This document shows, piece by piece, positions 53,137-62,451 of a stretch of DNA of 64,000 nucleotides (the stretch's first letter is position 1; every line of letters begins with the position of its first letter). The DNA comes from Lysobacter sp. (GTDB taxonomy: Bacteria; Pseudomonadota; Gammaproteobacteria; Xanthomonadales; Xanthomonadaceae), in contig SSGH01000014.1 in the NCBI GenBank assembly GCA_008015835.1, positions 1 to 64,000 on the forward strand. Reading direction: 5' to 3'. The notes under the pieces are model-generated. The model had not been told where the DNA came from and searched no databases. It worked only from the letters and a program-made list of their open reading frames with translations. Position numbers and translations under genes: made by a program.

Positions 53137-55398
53137 TCAGAACTGCGCCTTGAACTCCACGCCCAAGGTACGCGGCTCGTTGAGGAATCCGGTCAGGTTG
53201 TTGAAGTCGATGCCGCCGACGATCGCGGTTTCGTCGGTGATGTTGCGGCCGAACAGCGCGATTTCGTACGCGCCGTCGTTCCAGGCGTAGCCCAGGCGCA
53301 GACCGCCTTCCAACAGCGGATCGCCGGTGAATTCGGTCGATTCGTAGAGGAAGAAATTCACTTCGCTGCGGTAATTCCAGTCGGTGTAGGCGAAGAATTC
53401 GCCGTGGCTGGTCGGGATGCCGTAACGCGCGGTCAGGTTGTAGACGTGTTTCGGCGCCTGCGGCAGCGAGTTGCCGTCGATGCGGAACGTGCCCGCCACG
53501 GTGCCGGCCGGATCGTTCACGGTGCAACCACCGCCGCAGCCGAACACCGCCAAATTGTTGTCTTGAATTTCGGTGTCGTTATAGCTGGCGCCGAAGGTGA
53601 CGTACAAGTTGTCCGTGACCCACGCCTGCAGATCGAGTTCCGCGCCTTGGCCGATCGTGCGATCGGCGTTGACGAGGCGCGCGATGTTGGCGGTGCCGCC
53701 GACGGCGGTGAGCTGCTGATCGTTCACGACATAGCGATACAGCGAGAACCCGAAGCGAAAGCGATTATCCAGCGCTTGGCCCTTGATGCCGGCTTCGTAG
53801 GAAATCACGGTCTCGGTGTCGGCGACCGTCACCAACTCGCTGGCAGGCAAGGTCGCGTCCGCGAACATCAAACGGCCCTGCACGCTCGGCGCGCGGAAAC
53901 CCTTGGCGACACGGCCGTAAACGTTCAAGTCGTCGGTGGCCGCGTACACGGCGCTGAGATCCCAGCTGACGTCGGTATCGCTGGGGCTCACCTTGATCGG
54001 CGCGATCGGCGGGCCGAACGGACCGACCAGGCGCTGCGCGACGAACTCCTTGCTGTCGTCGGTGTAGCGCAGGCCGCCGCGGAGTTTGAATTTATCGGTG
54101 ACGTCGAAATCCGCCGAGGCGAACACCGCCCACGCGGTATTGTCCTGGCGCTGCACGGCGTAACCGTTCTGCGCGTTGCCCGGCGCGAAGCTGTCGTAGC
54201 TGAAGCTGTCGACGGTGATCTTTTCCTGGAACCAGAACACGCCGGCCTGCCAATCGAAACGACCGAGTTCGTTCGACTCGATGCGCAGTTCCTGGCTCCA
54301 TTGGCTGTGCTTGGGCAGACCGTCCGCCGATTCGGCCGGGAACAGGGCTTCGCCCAATGCGTCGGTCGGGAAGGCGTAGACCGAGCCGCCGTCGATGTCG
54401 CCGCGGCTGAAGGCTTCGACGTTTTCGTAGCCGGTGATCGAATACAGGCTGTACGCACCCATATCCCAGCGCATGCGCACGTTGCCGCCGAACTGTTCGA
54501 GGTTCTGCTCGTTGCGGCCGTCGATGGAAACGGTGTCGCGATCGAAATCGTCGCGCAGTTCGTTCGTGCCGGGCTCGATGATGCCGGCGCGGAACAAGCG
54601 CGCGGTGCCGTCGAGCTTGCGTGCGTGGATATTCGCGAGCAACTCGAAGGTGTCGCTGGGCTTGAACAGCATCTGCAGGCGGCCGGCGCTTTCTTCGTAG
54701 CCTTCCAGATCGTCGCCTTCGCCGTTGAAGGTATTATCGACGTAATCGTCGCGACGCTGATGCAGGCCCGACACGCGCACCGAGGTGGTCTCGTTGATCG
54801 CGCCGGTCACGGCGCCGTCGATATTCAGGCCGTTACGCTCGGTGATGCCGGCGCGCACATAACCGCCGAATTCGTCCTGCGGGCGCGCCGATTCGAACTT
54901 GATCACGCCGGCCGGCGAGTTGCGGCCGAACAGCGTGCCCTGCGGGCCGCGGGCCATTTCGACCTGTTCGACGTCGAACAGCGGGAAGCCTTTGAGAATC
55001 GGGTTCTCCTGCACCACGTCGTCGTACACCAGCGACACCGGCTGCGAGGCGTTCAGATCGAAGTCGGTATTGCCCAGGCCGCGGATGTAGAAACGCGGAA
55101 AGGCGCGGCCGAACGAGGATTCGATGTTCAACGCGGGCAGACGGCCCGAGAGCACGCGAATGTCCTCGCCGCTGGCGGTGATCGCGTCCAGCTTCTCGCG
55201 ATCCACGGTGGTGATCGCCATCGGCACGTCCTGGATGTTTTCGACGCGGCGCTGCGCGGTGACGGTGATGGTGTCGAGGGTGCGAGCGTCGTTTTGCTCG
55301 GCGCTGTCCTGGGCGAGCGCCATCGAGGGCAGCGCGAGCGAAACGGCGGCGGCCAGGCCGCCCAGACGGAAGGCACGGCGGCGGAGAGGAGCGTTCAT
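53137..55398 (-). CDS. TonB-dependent outer-membrane receptor
   Basis: A 753-residue receptor that imports a substrate across the outer membrane using TonB energy. It has a signal peptide (cleavage after ALA at residue 29), a TonB box region DTITVTAQRR at 42-51, the plug domain with VEQVEMARGPQGTLFGRNSPAGVIKFESARP, and a 22-strand-type barrel ending in the aromatic Phe of VEFKAQF. The ARTLDTITVTAQRR-to-GPQGTLFGRNSPAG pattern is that of the broad xanthomonad/sphingomonad receptor group with unassigned ligands, so iron is only one possibility. An 18-bp palindrome lies about 100 bp upstream of its start. Confidence 0.93.
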   Translation of the reverse strand: MNAPLRRRAFRLGGLAAAVSLALPSMALAQDSAEQNDARTLDTITVTAQRRVENIQDVPMAITTVDREKLDAITASGEDIRVLSGRLPALNIESSFGRAFPRFYIRGLGNTDFDLNASQPVSLVYDDVVQENPILKGFPLFDVEQVEMARGPQGTLFGRNSPAGVIKFESARPQDEFGGYVRAGITERNGLNIDGAVTGAINETTSVRVSGLHQRRDDYVDNTFNGEGDDLEGYEESAGRLQMLFKPSDTFELLANIHARKLDGTARLFRAGIIEPGTNELRDDFDRDTVSIDGRNEQNLEQFGGNVRMRWDMGAYSLYSITGYENVEAFSRGDIDGGSVYAFPTDALGEALFPAESADGLPKHSQWSQELRIESNELGRFDWQAGVFWFQEKITVDSFSYDSFAPGNAQNGYAVQRQDNTAWAVFASADFDVTDKFKLRGGLRYTDDSKEFVAQRLVGPFGPPIAPIKVSPSDTDVSWDLSAVYAATDDLNVYGRVAKGFRAPSVQGRLMFADATLPASELVTVADTETVISYEAGIKGQALDNRFRFGFSLYRYVVNDQQLTAVGGTANIARLVNADRTIGQGAELDLQAWVTDNLYVTFGASYNDTEIQDNNLAVFGCGGGCTVNDPAGTVAGTFRIDGNSLPQAPKHVYNLTARYGIPTSHGEFFAYTDWNYRSEVNFFLYESTEFTGDPLLEGGLRLGYAWNDGAYEIALFGRNITDETAIVGGIDFNNLTGFLNEPRTLGVEFKAQF

Positions 55399-55836
55399 GG
55401 GGAAGTCCTGCGGTTGGGGAGGGAGACGCGGGGCGGCCAAAGGCCGAGAGCGCCGGCCCGGCGGGGCGCGAGCGCTTGCGGGTGCGGAAAGGCGCCGCGA
55501 ATTGTAAACAATTCGTGATGCGCGCGGCCTCCACCGGCTCGCCCCCGCGTTCGGCCAAACCCGGAACGTCGCCGCGCGGGCCGGCGAAGCGCGATCGGAT
55601 CGCGCCGCGCGGAAGGCCGCCGCGGCGAAATAGGCCTCTAAGCGTTTGATTCGTTGGCGATTCCAGCGTAGGGGCCGCCGGTTCGGCGGCAAGTACGATA
55701 CACAGCACGTGCGCTTCCGGTCGGTCCATCCCGACCGGTGGCGATATGCCTTTCGTCATGCGCGCGGACGCCGCCCCTGGGCTTACCCTGTCGGGCGCAA
55801 TTCCGCACGCCCGTACCCGTCTCCGAGGACCGTCCC
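55399..55836. other. Divergent intergenic region, receptor and Dcp-like genes
   Basis: About 440 bp hold no supported gene. The region contains the palindrome at 55498-55515 and presumably the promoters of both divergent genes. Open frames here have non-protein composition. Confidence 0.5.
55498..55515. promoter_or_regulatory. 18-bp operator-like palindrome upstream of the receptor gene
   Basis: CGAATTGT-AA-ACAATTCG is a perfect 8-bp inverted repeat with a 2-base centre, AT-rich in a GC-rich setting, 100 bp upstream of the receptor start. The length and symmetry suit a dimeric regulator (TetR/LacI-type), but no regulator gene is adjacent and the binding protein is unknown. Confidence 0.55.
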
Positions 55837-58020
55837 ATGAACCGCCCGATCGCCTGCGCCTTGGCGCTGGCTCTGTCCACAGCCATGCTCGCCGGCTGCG
55901 ATAAGTCTTCCGAACCGAAGCCCTCCACCGACAAGGCCGCTATGCCCGCCGACGCCGCCCAAGAAAATCCCTTCTTCGCCGAGAGCCCGCTGGCGCTGCA
56001 CTTCCCGCAGTTCGACAAGATCAAGGACAGCCACTTCGGTCCGGCGTTCGATCGCGGCATGGCCGAACAGCTCAAAGAAATCAAAGCAGTGGCCGACAGC
56101 GCCGAGCCGGCGACCTTCGACAACACCGTTCTCGCGATGGAGCGTTCGGGTCAGTTGCTCAGCCGCGCCATCAAGGTATTCGGCAACCTCACCAGCGCCA
56201 ACACCAACGACGCGCTGGATAAGCTGGACGAAGAATACTCGCCGAAATTCGCGGCGCATTTCGACAGCATCTACCTCGACCCCAAACTGTTCGCGCGCAT
56301 CAAATCGCTGTACGAAAAGCGCGACACTCTCGGCCTCGACGCGCAGGGCGTGCGCTTGATCGAACGCTACTACACCGATTTCGTGCGCGCCGGCGCCAAC
56401 CTCGACGACGCGCAGAAAGCGCGAGTCAAGGAAATCAACGCCGAGATGGCGACGCTGTCCACCAAGTTCGGTCAGAACGTGCTGGACGAAGTGAACGATT
56501 CGGCGGTCGTGGTCGATTCGCTCGACGAACTGAAAGGCCTCTCCGAAGATCAGATCGCGCCGCTGGCCGAAGCCGCGGAAAAGAAAGGCCTGAAGGGCAA
56601 GTACGTCATCGCCCTGCTCAACACCACGATCCAACCGCTCACCGCGCAGCTCGAAAACCGCGCGCTGCGCGAGCGCATCTATAAGGCGTCGATGTCGCGC
56701 GGCAGCCGCGGCAATCAGTGGGATACCACCGAAATCGTGTCGAAGGTCGCCAAGCTCCGCGCCGAACGCGCGAAGATCATGGGCTACCCGAACTACGCCG
56801 CGTTCGCCGTCGCCGAAGAAACCGCGAAATCGCCCGACGCCATCAACAAGATGCTCGGCCAACTGGCCCCGGCCGCCGTCGCCAACGCGAAGAAAGAAGC
56901 GGCCGAACTGCAGGCGATGATCGATCAGGAACAGAAGGCCAAGGGCGAACCGACCTTCCCGCTGCAGGCTTGGGACTGGGCCTACTACAGCGAGAAAGTG
57001 CGTCAGGCGAAGTACAACTTCGACGAAGCGCAGCTCAAGCCCTACCTGGAGATGGACAACGTCCTCAACAACGGCGTGTTCTTCGCCGCCGAGAAACTCT
57101 ACGGCTTGAAGATGAAGCGCCGCACCGACTTCCCGGTCTATCAGGAAGACGTGCGCGTGTACGACGTCTTCAACGAAGACGGTTCGCAGTTGGCGATGGT
57201 GCTGGTCGACCCGTACGCCCGCGATTCCAAGCGCGGCGGCGCATGGATGAGCTCCTACGTCGATCAATCCGAACTGCTCGGCACCAAGCCCGTGGTCGCG
57301 CTGCACTTGAACGTGACCAAGCCGGCCGCCGGCAAACCCGCGCTGATGACGTGGGACGACGTGAACACCACCTTCCACGAATTCGGCCATGTGCTGCATG
57401 GCATGTTGTCGAACGTGAAGTACCCGTACTTCAGCGGCACGAATGTCCCGCGCGATTTCGTGGAATATCCGTCGCAGGTCAACGAAATGTGGTCGACGTG
57501 GCCGGAAGTGTTGGCGAACTACGCCAAGCACTACCAGACCGGCGAACCGATGCCGAAGGAACTGCTGGATAAGGTGTTGGCGGCCGATAAGTTCAACCAA
57601 GGCTTCGCGACCACCGAGTATTTGGGCGCCGCGATGCTCGATCAGCGTTGGCACCAAGTGGGCGCCGACCAATTGCCCGACGCGAAAGGCGTGATGGCGT
57701 ACGAGGCGAAAGCGCTGAAAGACATCGGCGTGGATTACGCCCCGGTGCCGCCGCGCTATCGCACGCCGTATTTCAGCCACATCATGGGCGGCTACGCGGC
57801 CGGCTATTACGCGTACATCTGGTCGGAAGTGCTCGACGCCGATAGCGTGGAATGGTTCAAGCAGAACGGCGGCATGACCCGCGCCAACGGCGATCGGTTC
57901 CGCAACACGCTGTTGTCGCAAGGCGGCAGCAAGGACGCGATGCAGTTGTTCCGCGACTTCACCGGCAGCGAACCGTCGATCCAGCCGCTGCTGGAGCGCC
58001 GCGGCCTGACCGCGAAGTAA
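55837..58020 (+). CDS. M3-family metallopeptidase lipoprotein, Dcp-like
   Basis: A 727-residue zinc peptidase with a lipoprotein signal, MNRPIACALALALSTAMLAGC, lipid-modified at Cys21. The M3 catalytic motif HEFGHVLHGM sits at 514-523, with the third-ligand Glu in PSQVNEMW about 25 residues later, and a PYFSHIMGGYAAGYYAYIWSEVLDAD segment near the end. The architecture fits peptidyl-dipeptidase Dcp or oligopeptidase A, here exported and anchored. ATG at 55837 is chosen for the lipobox. It ends 24 bp before a strong terminator. Confidence 0.93.
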   Translation: MNRPIACALALALSTAMLAGCDKSSEPKPSTDKAAMPADAAQENPFFAESPLALHFPQFDKIKDSHFGPAFDRGMAEQLKEIKAVADSAEPATFDNTVLAMERSGQLLSRAIKVFGNLTSANTNDALDKLDEEYSPKFAAHFDSIYLDPKLFARIKSLYEKRDTLGLDAQGVRLIERYYTDFVRAGANLDDAQKARVKEINAEMATLSTKFGQNVLDEVNDSAVVVDSLDELKGLSEDQIAPLAEAAEKKGLKGKYVIALLNTTIQPLTAQLENRALRERIYKASMSRGSRGNQWDTTEIVSKVAKLRAERAKIMGYPNYAAFAVAEETAKSPDAINKMLGQLAPAAVANAKKEAAELQAMIDQEQKAKGEPTFPLQAWDWAYYSEKVRQAKYNFDEAQLKPYLEMDNVLNNGVFFAAEKLYGLKMKRRTDFPVYQEDVRVYDVFNEDGSQLAMVLVDPYARDSKRGGAWMSSYVDQSELLGTKPVVALHLNVTKPAAGKPALMTWDDVNTTFHEFGHVLHGMLSNVKYPYFSGTNVPRDFVEYPSQVNEMWSTWPEVLANYAKHYQTGEPMPKELLDKVLAADKFNQGFATTEYLGAAMLDQRWHQVGADQLPDAKGVMAYEAKALKDIGVDYAPVPPRYRTPYFSHIMGGYAAGYYAYIWSEVLDADSVEWFKQNGGMTRANGDRFRNTLLSQGGSKDAMQLFRDFTGSEPSIQPLLERRGLTAK

Positions 58021-58044
58021 GTTCTTCTCGAACGCTGCGACACC

Positions 58045-58079
58045 CGACACCGCCCGATTCCGATCGGGCGGTGTCGTTT
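58045..58079 (+). terminator. Intrinsic terminator of the Dcp-like gene
   Basis: A perfect 14-bp stem (CGACACCGCCCGAT and its complement) with TCCG loop, followed by TTTG, 24 bp after the stop. The T-run is short. Confidence 0.8.
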
Positions 58080-58162
58080 GAGGCCAGCGCCGCGACGCAG
58101 CGTCGCTCGCCTTCCTGCCCTACCCGCCTCGCCTCGCGACCGCCTTTCACGTCATCGAAGCC

Positions 58163-59023
58163 ATGTCGCATCCCGCGCACGACCGCCTCGCATCGACATC
58201 GACACCGCGCGACGCCGCCGACGCGCTGCGCGACTGGCTCGATCGCGCGGGACGCGTGTTCGTCATCACCGGCGCGGGCGTCAGCACCGCTTCGGGCATT
58301 CCCGACTATCGCGACGCCGACGGCGAATGGAAACGCACGCCGCCGGTCACCTATCAAGCCTTCGTCGGCGACGCCGCGACCTATCGCCGCTACTGGGCGC
58401 GCAGTTTCGTCGGCTGGCCGATGTTTTCCAAAGCGCAGCCCAGCGCGGCGCATCGCGCCTTGGCCGCTTGGCCGGGGAACGACCGCATCTCCGGGCTGAT
58501 CACGCAGAACGTCGATGGCCTGCATCAACGCGCCGGCAGCGCGAACGTCATCGATCTGCACGGCCGTTTGGATCGCGTAGTCTGCCTGTCCTGCGGCGCG
58601 GAACAAACCCGCGACGCGCTGCAGACGACGATGTCGCGCACGAACGCCGATTGGCGCTCGAACGAAGCGAGCGCGGCGCCGGACGGCGATGCCGATATCG
58701 ATCTCGCGGCAGTCGCGCGATTCGCGCCGCCGCATTGCGCGGTCTGCGACGGCCTGCTGAAACCCGACGTGGTGTTTTTCGGCGAGAACGTACCGCGCGC
58801 GCGTTACGCGCAAGCGCTCGCGGCGCTGGACGCCGCCGACGCGCTGCTCGCGGTGGGCTCGTCGCTGATGGTGTATTCGGGCTTCCGCTTCGCGCGCATG
58901 GCGCACGAGCGCGGATTGCCGGTCGCGATCCTCAACCGCGGCCGCACCCGCGCCGATGCGCTGGCGAGCTTGAAACTCGAAGCCGACTGCGGCGAAACGC
59001 TCGCCGCCGCGCTGCGCGACTGA
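58163..59023 (+). CDS. Sir2-family NAD-dependent protein deacylase
   Basis: A 286-residue sirtuin. The Rossmann core shows GAGVSTASGIPDYR at 37-50, TQNVDGLHQRAG, LHGRL with the catalytic His, the two zinc-binding pairs CLSC and CAVC, DVVFFGENVP and GSSLMVYSGF. The long insert between the Cys pairs is hydrophilic. It would remove acyl groups from lysines using NAD. No acetyltransferase or nicotinate gene is next to it. Confidence 0.94.
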   Translation: MSHPAHDRLASTSTPRDAADALRDWLDRAGRVFVITGAGVSTASGIPDYRDADGEWKRTPPVTYQAFVGDAATYRRYWARSFVGWPMFSKAQPSAAHRALAAWPGNDRISGLITQNVDGLHQRAGSANVIDLHGRLDRVVCLSCGAEQTRDALQTTMSRTNADWRSNEASAAPDGDADIDLAAVARFAPPHCAVCDGLLKPDVVFFGENVPRARYAQALAALDAADALLAVGSSLMVYSGFRFARMAHERGLPVAILNRGRTRADALASLKLEADCGETLAAALRD

Positions 59024-59051
59024 ACGGCGGCGGCGATCTCGCGACGATCGA

Positions 59052-60008
59052 TCAGGGCTTGCCGGCCGGCGCGGTCGTCGCGGGCGCTTCGAGTTCGGGC
59101 GCCGCGCCGGCCTGCGGCGCCACCGCGGGCGTCTTCGGCATCGGCGGAGCCTCGGTGGTGAACATCGCGCGATATTCCGGCGCCAGCAGCGGCATCAGCA
59201 TCGTGGCCGGCACTTCGACCGAGCGCGTGCCGTCCACGTACGGCCCCACCTGATACGGCGGGAACACGAACCGTAAGGCCATGATCTTGCCGTCTTCGGG
59301 CACCAGCACCGGTTCGAACCAGCGGAACGACAGCGGCTTGGGCTCGGTGCCGGTATCGATCAATTTGCCGATCGCGCGCATGGTCTCGGCGCGCTCTTCG
59401 GGCGGCAGTTCGTCGGCGTCGATCCGCTGCGATAGCGCTGCGTGCAGTTGCTCGCGCACGTAATCGGAAATCGGCCCCCATCCGGCCGGATCGGCCAGCA
59501 GCGTGTCCGCGCGCATCATCTTGTTGGCCTGCGGCAACCACACGTAACGGGCGGTGATCGGCACGCTGTGCGCGCCGCCCAGGAAACTGCTGCCGTCGGC
59601 GGCTACCGCCACCAATTGCGGGCTTTCCGCCAGCAGGGCGAAGTTCAAGGTGAGGTCGTAGGGAACGGTCTGCTTCTGCGGGTCGGTCTCGGCGACCGCC
59701 TTCATCAGGTCCTGACGCGCCGCTTCGGCGAAACGCTGCAGCTCCGCCGCCAGCGCAGGATATTTGACGGCGGCCGGCGGGTAGCTGATCCCCACGATGA
59801 AGCGCGGGTCGGTTTGGATCACGTCTTTCAATTCAACCGGAGCCGGTGCGGGCGTTTGCGCGGCGGCCGGCGGCGCGGGCGCCTCGGACGCGGTTTCGGC
59901 CTCTTTTTTACAGGCGGTCAGCAACGAAGAAGACAGCAAGGTAGCGACCAAAGCGGCGGCGGACAGTGCGCGAGCGGCGCGGGCGGGCGTGGAGGACATC
60001 GGAGTCAT
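59052..60008 (-). CDS. DUF3298/RsiV-like lipoprotein
   Basis: A 318-residue envelope lipoprotein with lipobox LLTAC at Cys33, an Ala/Pro-rich linker, and a domain with RFIVGISYPPA, YDLTLNFALLAESPQLVAV, FLGGAHSVPITARYVW, ALRFVFPPYQVGPYVDG. The last pattern (FPPYQVGPY) is the signature of the C-terminal DUF3298 domain also found in RsiV. Function is unknown; RsiV-type lysozyme binding is not implied. Start at 60008 is chosen because GGGAG precedes it; a start at 60026 adds six residues. Confidence 0.85.
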   Translation of the reverse strand: MTPMSSTPARAARALSAAALVATLLSSSLLTACKKEAETASEAPAPPAAAQTPAPAPVELKDVIQTDPRFIVGISYPPAAVKYPALAAELQRFAEAARQDLMKAVAETDPQKQTVPYDLTLNFALLAESPQLVAVAADGSSFLGGAHSVPITARYVWLPQANKMMRADTLLADPAGWGPISDYVREQLHAALSQRIDADELPPEERAETMRAIGKLIDTGTEPKPLSFRWFEPVLVPEDGKIMALRFVFPPYQVGPYVDGTRSVEVPATMLMPLLAPEYRAMFTTEAPPMPKTPAVAPQAGAAPELEAPATTAPAGKP

Positions 60009-60104
60009 GGCGGTACTCCCTTCCATGGGGGGAAGGATCGGGAACGGGAGATGTAGGGCGATGTTAAATCAATTCGGCGACGGGAAAGGCCGAACGCCCA
60101 TACG

Positions 60105-60134
60105 AAAAAGCCCCGGGCGCGAACGCCCGGGGCT
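60105..60134 (-). terminator. Terminator of the left cold-shock gene
   Basis: A perfect 11-bp stem AGCCCCGGGCG / CGCCCGGGGCT with CGAA loop, followed on the minus strand by a TTTTT run, 20 bp after the csp stop. Confidence 0.85.
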
Positions 60135-60154
60135 CGTGTTTCGAGCGAAGCGAC

Positions 60155-60364
60155 TTACAGCGCCTGCACTTCGTCGGCCTGCAGGCCTTTCTGGCCCTGC
60201 ACGACCTTGAAGGTGACCTTCTGGCCTTCCTTCAAGGACTTGAAGCCGGTGCCTTGGATCGAGCGGAAATGGACGAAGAGGTCTTGGCCGTTTTCCGGGG
60301 TGATGAAACCGAAACCTTTGGCGTCGTTGAACCACTTCACGGTGCCGCTCTGACGATCGGACAT
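60155..60364 (-). CDS. Cold-shock protein of the CspA family, copy 1
   Basis: A 69-residue single-domain nucleic-acid chaperone. RNP1-like KGFGFITP at 16-23 and RNP2-like DLFVHF at 28-33 mark the cold-shock domain. It differs from copy 2 (60498..60707) at three residues (positions 18, 25 and 68). Each copy has its own terminator with the same stem-loop plan, so the unit duplicated includes the terminator. Cold inducibility cannot be judged; many copies are constitutive. Confidence 0.96.
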   Translation of the reverse strand: MSDRQSGTVKWFNDAKGFGFITPENGQDLFVHFRSIQGTGFKSLKEGQKVTFKVVQGQKGLQADEVQAL

Positions 60365-60449
60365 GGGGATTGCTCCTGAAGATGTATGCGGGATGACGGG
60401 GGCGAGAACCGAAGCGAATCGAGGGCGCCGACGTCGTTGGGACAGACGT

Positions 60450-60476
60450 AAAACCCCGGACGCGAACGTCCGGGGT
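60450..60476 (-). terminator. Terminator of the right cold-shock gene
   Basis: A perfect 10-bp stem ACCCCGGACG / CGTCCGGGGT with CGAA loop, followed on the minus strand by TTTT. It is similar in design to the terminator at 60105-60134. Confidence 0.8.
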
Positions 60477-60497
60477 CGGAGAGTTGTGCGACCTGAG

Positions 60498-60707
60498 TTA
60501 CAGCGGCTGCACTTCGTCGGCTTGCAGGCCCTTCTGGCCCTGCACGACTTTGAAGGTGACCTTCTGGCCTTCCTTCAACGACTTGAAGCCGGTGCCCTGG
60601 ATCGAGCGGAAATGCACGAACAGATCCTGGCCGGTTTCCGGGGTGATAAAGCCGTAGCCCTTGGCATCGTTGAACCACTTGACGGTGCCGCTCTGACGAT
60701 CGGACAT
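60498..60707 (-). CDS. Cold-shock protein of the CspA family, copy 2
   Basis: A 69-residue cold-shock-domain protein with KGYGFITP at 16-23 and DLFVHF at 28-33, nearly identical to copy 1. Its upstream side is a gene-free region of about 800 bp, so a long leader RNA is possible, as in other csp genes. The high identity to copy 1 suggests either recent duplication or gene conversion. Confidence 0.96.
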   Translation of the reverse strand: MSDRQSGTVKWFNDAKGYGFITPETGQDLFVHFRSIQGTGFKSLKEGQKVTFKVVQGQKGLQADEVQPL

Positions 60708-61500
60708 GGGTGTTACTCCTCACTTTCAACAGTTGGTGGATACACGGAGCCTTTCGGCGCCGCGACTGTCTAGCCAGGGGTAACGCGAACGATGAGTGGA
60801 TCGTCTGGGCCGGCGGGCGGGCGAGCTTGCGCTCGGTTCCGCAACGCCTTTCGAGCGGCCGTTTCCGGCGTGCAAACCTTGGATCTACCGCATCGGGCCA
60901 CGATGTACCGTGATCCCGCTTGGAACAGTACGCGCACCTTACACCACAACGGGGGCGTTTTGTGAAGCGGGTCCGGGAACTTTTTTCGCCTCGAGCGGTA
61001 GCGAATCGACGAACGGCAAGCCCCGGCCGGCCGGGCTTTGCGGGCTCGTTCGGGCTCGGTAAAGGCGCTCCAGTCGACGCTCGCGCGATCAACCCAACCC
61101 GCAGGCGGCGGACCTGAACGTAAGCGCTTGATTCGTGAGGCGCGAGCTCCGTCCGTGGCCCGCCCCCCGATTCGGCCAACCGCACATTTCGACACGCGAG
61201 AGGATCGCGGTCGCCGAGCCGCATGCCGCAAGCGCACCCGACGGCCCCATCGCGCACAGCACGCTTCGCCCGACTCATCCCCGAGCGGCGACGGCTTCGT
61301 TTTCGGCCCGTATCGCGACACCGTCCACGCGCGTCGATCATGGACGCGTTGTGACCGCTTACGTCACTCGATCGAATCGCTGGGGGTCGAAATGATTGGC
61401 ACGATCTCTGCTTCGATGTCCTTGCGCTCGCGGAGCGCCCGCGTTTCGGCTCTCGGCCGCCGCGGCCCGAACCGCTTACTCACAACGCAGGAGACGACCG
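60708..61500. other. Gene-free region upstream of csp copy 2 and the small protein gene
   Basis: About 790 bp with no supported gene. The open frames on both strands are arginine- and proline-rich and lack ribosome sites. It holds the divergent promoters of the csp and small-protein genes; AT-rich patches lie near 60950-60985 (TTTTGTGAAGC, ACTTTTTTCG). Confidence 0.5.
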
Positions 61501-61683
61501 ATGGACATTGCGATCGACACGGCCGTCACGGACGATGACACCGTCGTTTACCGCCTTTTCGATTTGGCGCGCAACGGCGATACCGACAGCCGCGAATTCA
61601 TTCAACTCGGCCATCTGGTTTCCGACCGTTTGGAAAAGACCTACGGCAGCGAAATCTTGCCGCTGCGGCATTTGGCGGCCTGA
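61501..61683 (+). CDS. Small hypothetical protein, 60 residues
   Basis: A 60-residue acidic protein (MDIAIDTAVTDDDTVVYRLFDLARNG...). The clear AGGAGA ribosome site 6 bp before ATG 61501 and normal protein composition support expression. It has no signal or membrane segment; I do not recognise the family. It stands alone between the csp leader region and the rhomboid gene. Confidence 0.6.
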   Translation: MDIAIDTAVTDDDTVVYRLFDLARNGDTDSREFIQLGHLVSDRLEKTYGSEILPLRHLAA

Positions 61684-61794
61684 GCGAAGAACGCCGCGAC
61701 GCATCGATCCGCACGACGGATCGGTGCGCGCGTCGGCGAATTCGCTCGAATCGATCCGCTCGGCCGCGAAGCCCATCGCTTCGCGGCGATACGA

Positions 61795-62415
61795 TTACGG
61801 CGATAAGCCGGGGTGCATCAGCGTTTCCACGAAATGCGGGCCGAGCCGCGGCTCGACCGCGAGCGCGAAGAGGATGCCGTAGACCGCGCCCCACAAATGG
61901 GCGCTATGGTTGATGTTGTCGCCGCCTTTCTTATCCATCCAGATGCTGTAGGCGACGTACAGCACGGCGAACACGATCGCCGGCAGCGGCACGATGAAGA
62001 ACAGCAGCAAGGTCGACCACGGCGACAACAGCACCGACGAGAACAGCACGGCCGAGACCGCGCCCGAGGCGCCGAGACTGCGGTAGCGCGCATCGCGCCG
62101 ATGACGCAGGAACGTCGGCAGAATCGCGATCACGATCGCCGACAGATAAAAGGCCAAATAACCGATCGACCCGATCCGTTGCGCGAAAAAGCCTTCCATC
62201 GCCGCGCCGAACGAATACAGCGTCACCATATTCACGACCAGATGCACGCCGTTGGCGTGGATGAAGCCATGCGAAACCAGACGATCGTATTGGCGCTGAC
62301 GGTCGATCGCCGGCGGCCACAGGATCAGACGATCGAACAGCCGCGTGCGCTCCCAGGCCTGCCAGGAGATCAAGCACGTGATCGCGACCAGCAGCAGAGT
62401 GATCGGGGCGTTCAT
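61795..62415 (-). CDS. Rhomboid family intramembrane serine protease
   Basis: A 206-residue membrane protease with about six helices. The catalytic serine lies in GASGAVSAV (Ser117), the HxxxN-type motif is HGFIHANGVHLVVNMVTLYSFG at 49-70, and the base is likely His173 in NINHSAHLWGA. It belongs to the short prokaryotic rhomboids. Substrates are unknown. It follows the POT transporter by 37 bp, so the two may be co-transcribed. Confidence 0.92.
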   Translation of the reverse strand: MNAPITLLLVAITCLISWQAWERTRLFDRLILWPPAIDRQRQYDRLVSHGFIHANGVHLVVNMVTLYSFGAAMEGFFAQRIGSIGYLAFYLSAIVIAILPTFLRHRRDARYRSLGASGAVSAVLFSSVLLSPWSTLLLFFIVPLPAIVFAVLYVAYSIWMDKKGGDNINHSAHLWGAVYGILFALAVEPRLGPHFVETLMHPGLSP

Positions 62416-62451
62416 ATCTCTGTTGTCCGAGCGAAGCGGCGGTAGGCGCGA

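Noticed and set aside
60770..61321. A 183-codon minus-strand open frame upstream of csp copy 2
   Set aside because: Arginine- and proline-rich without ribosome site or any recognisable motif; typical of non-coding high-GC sequence.
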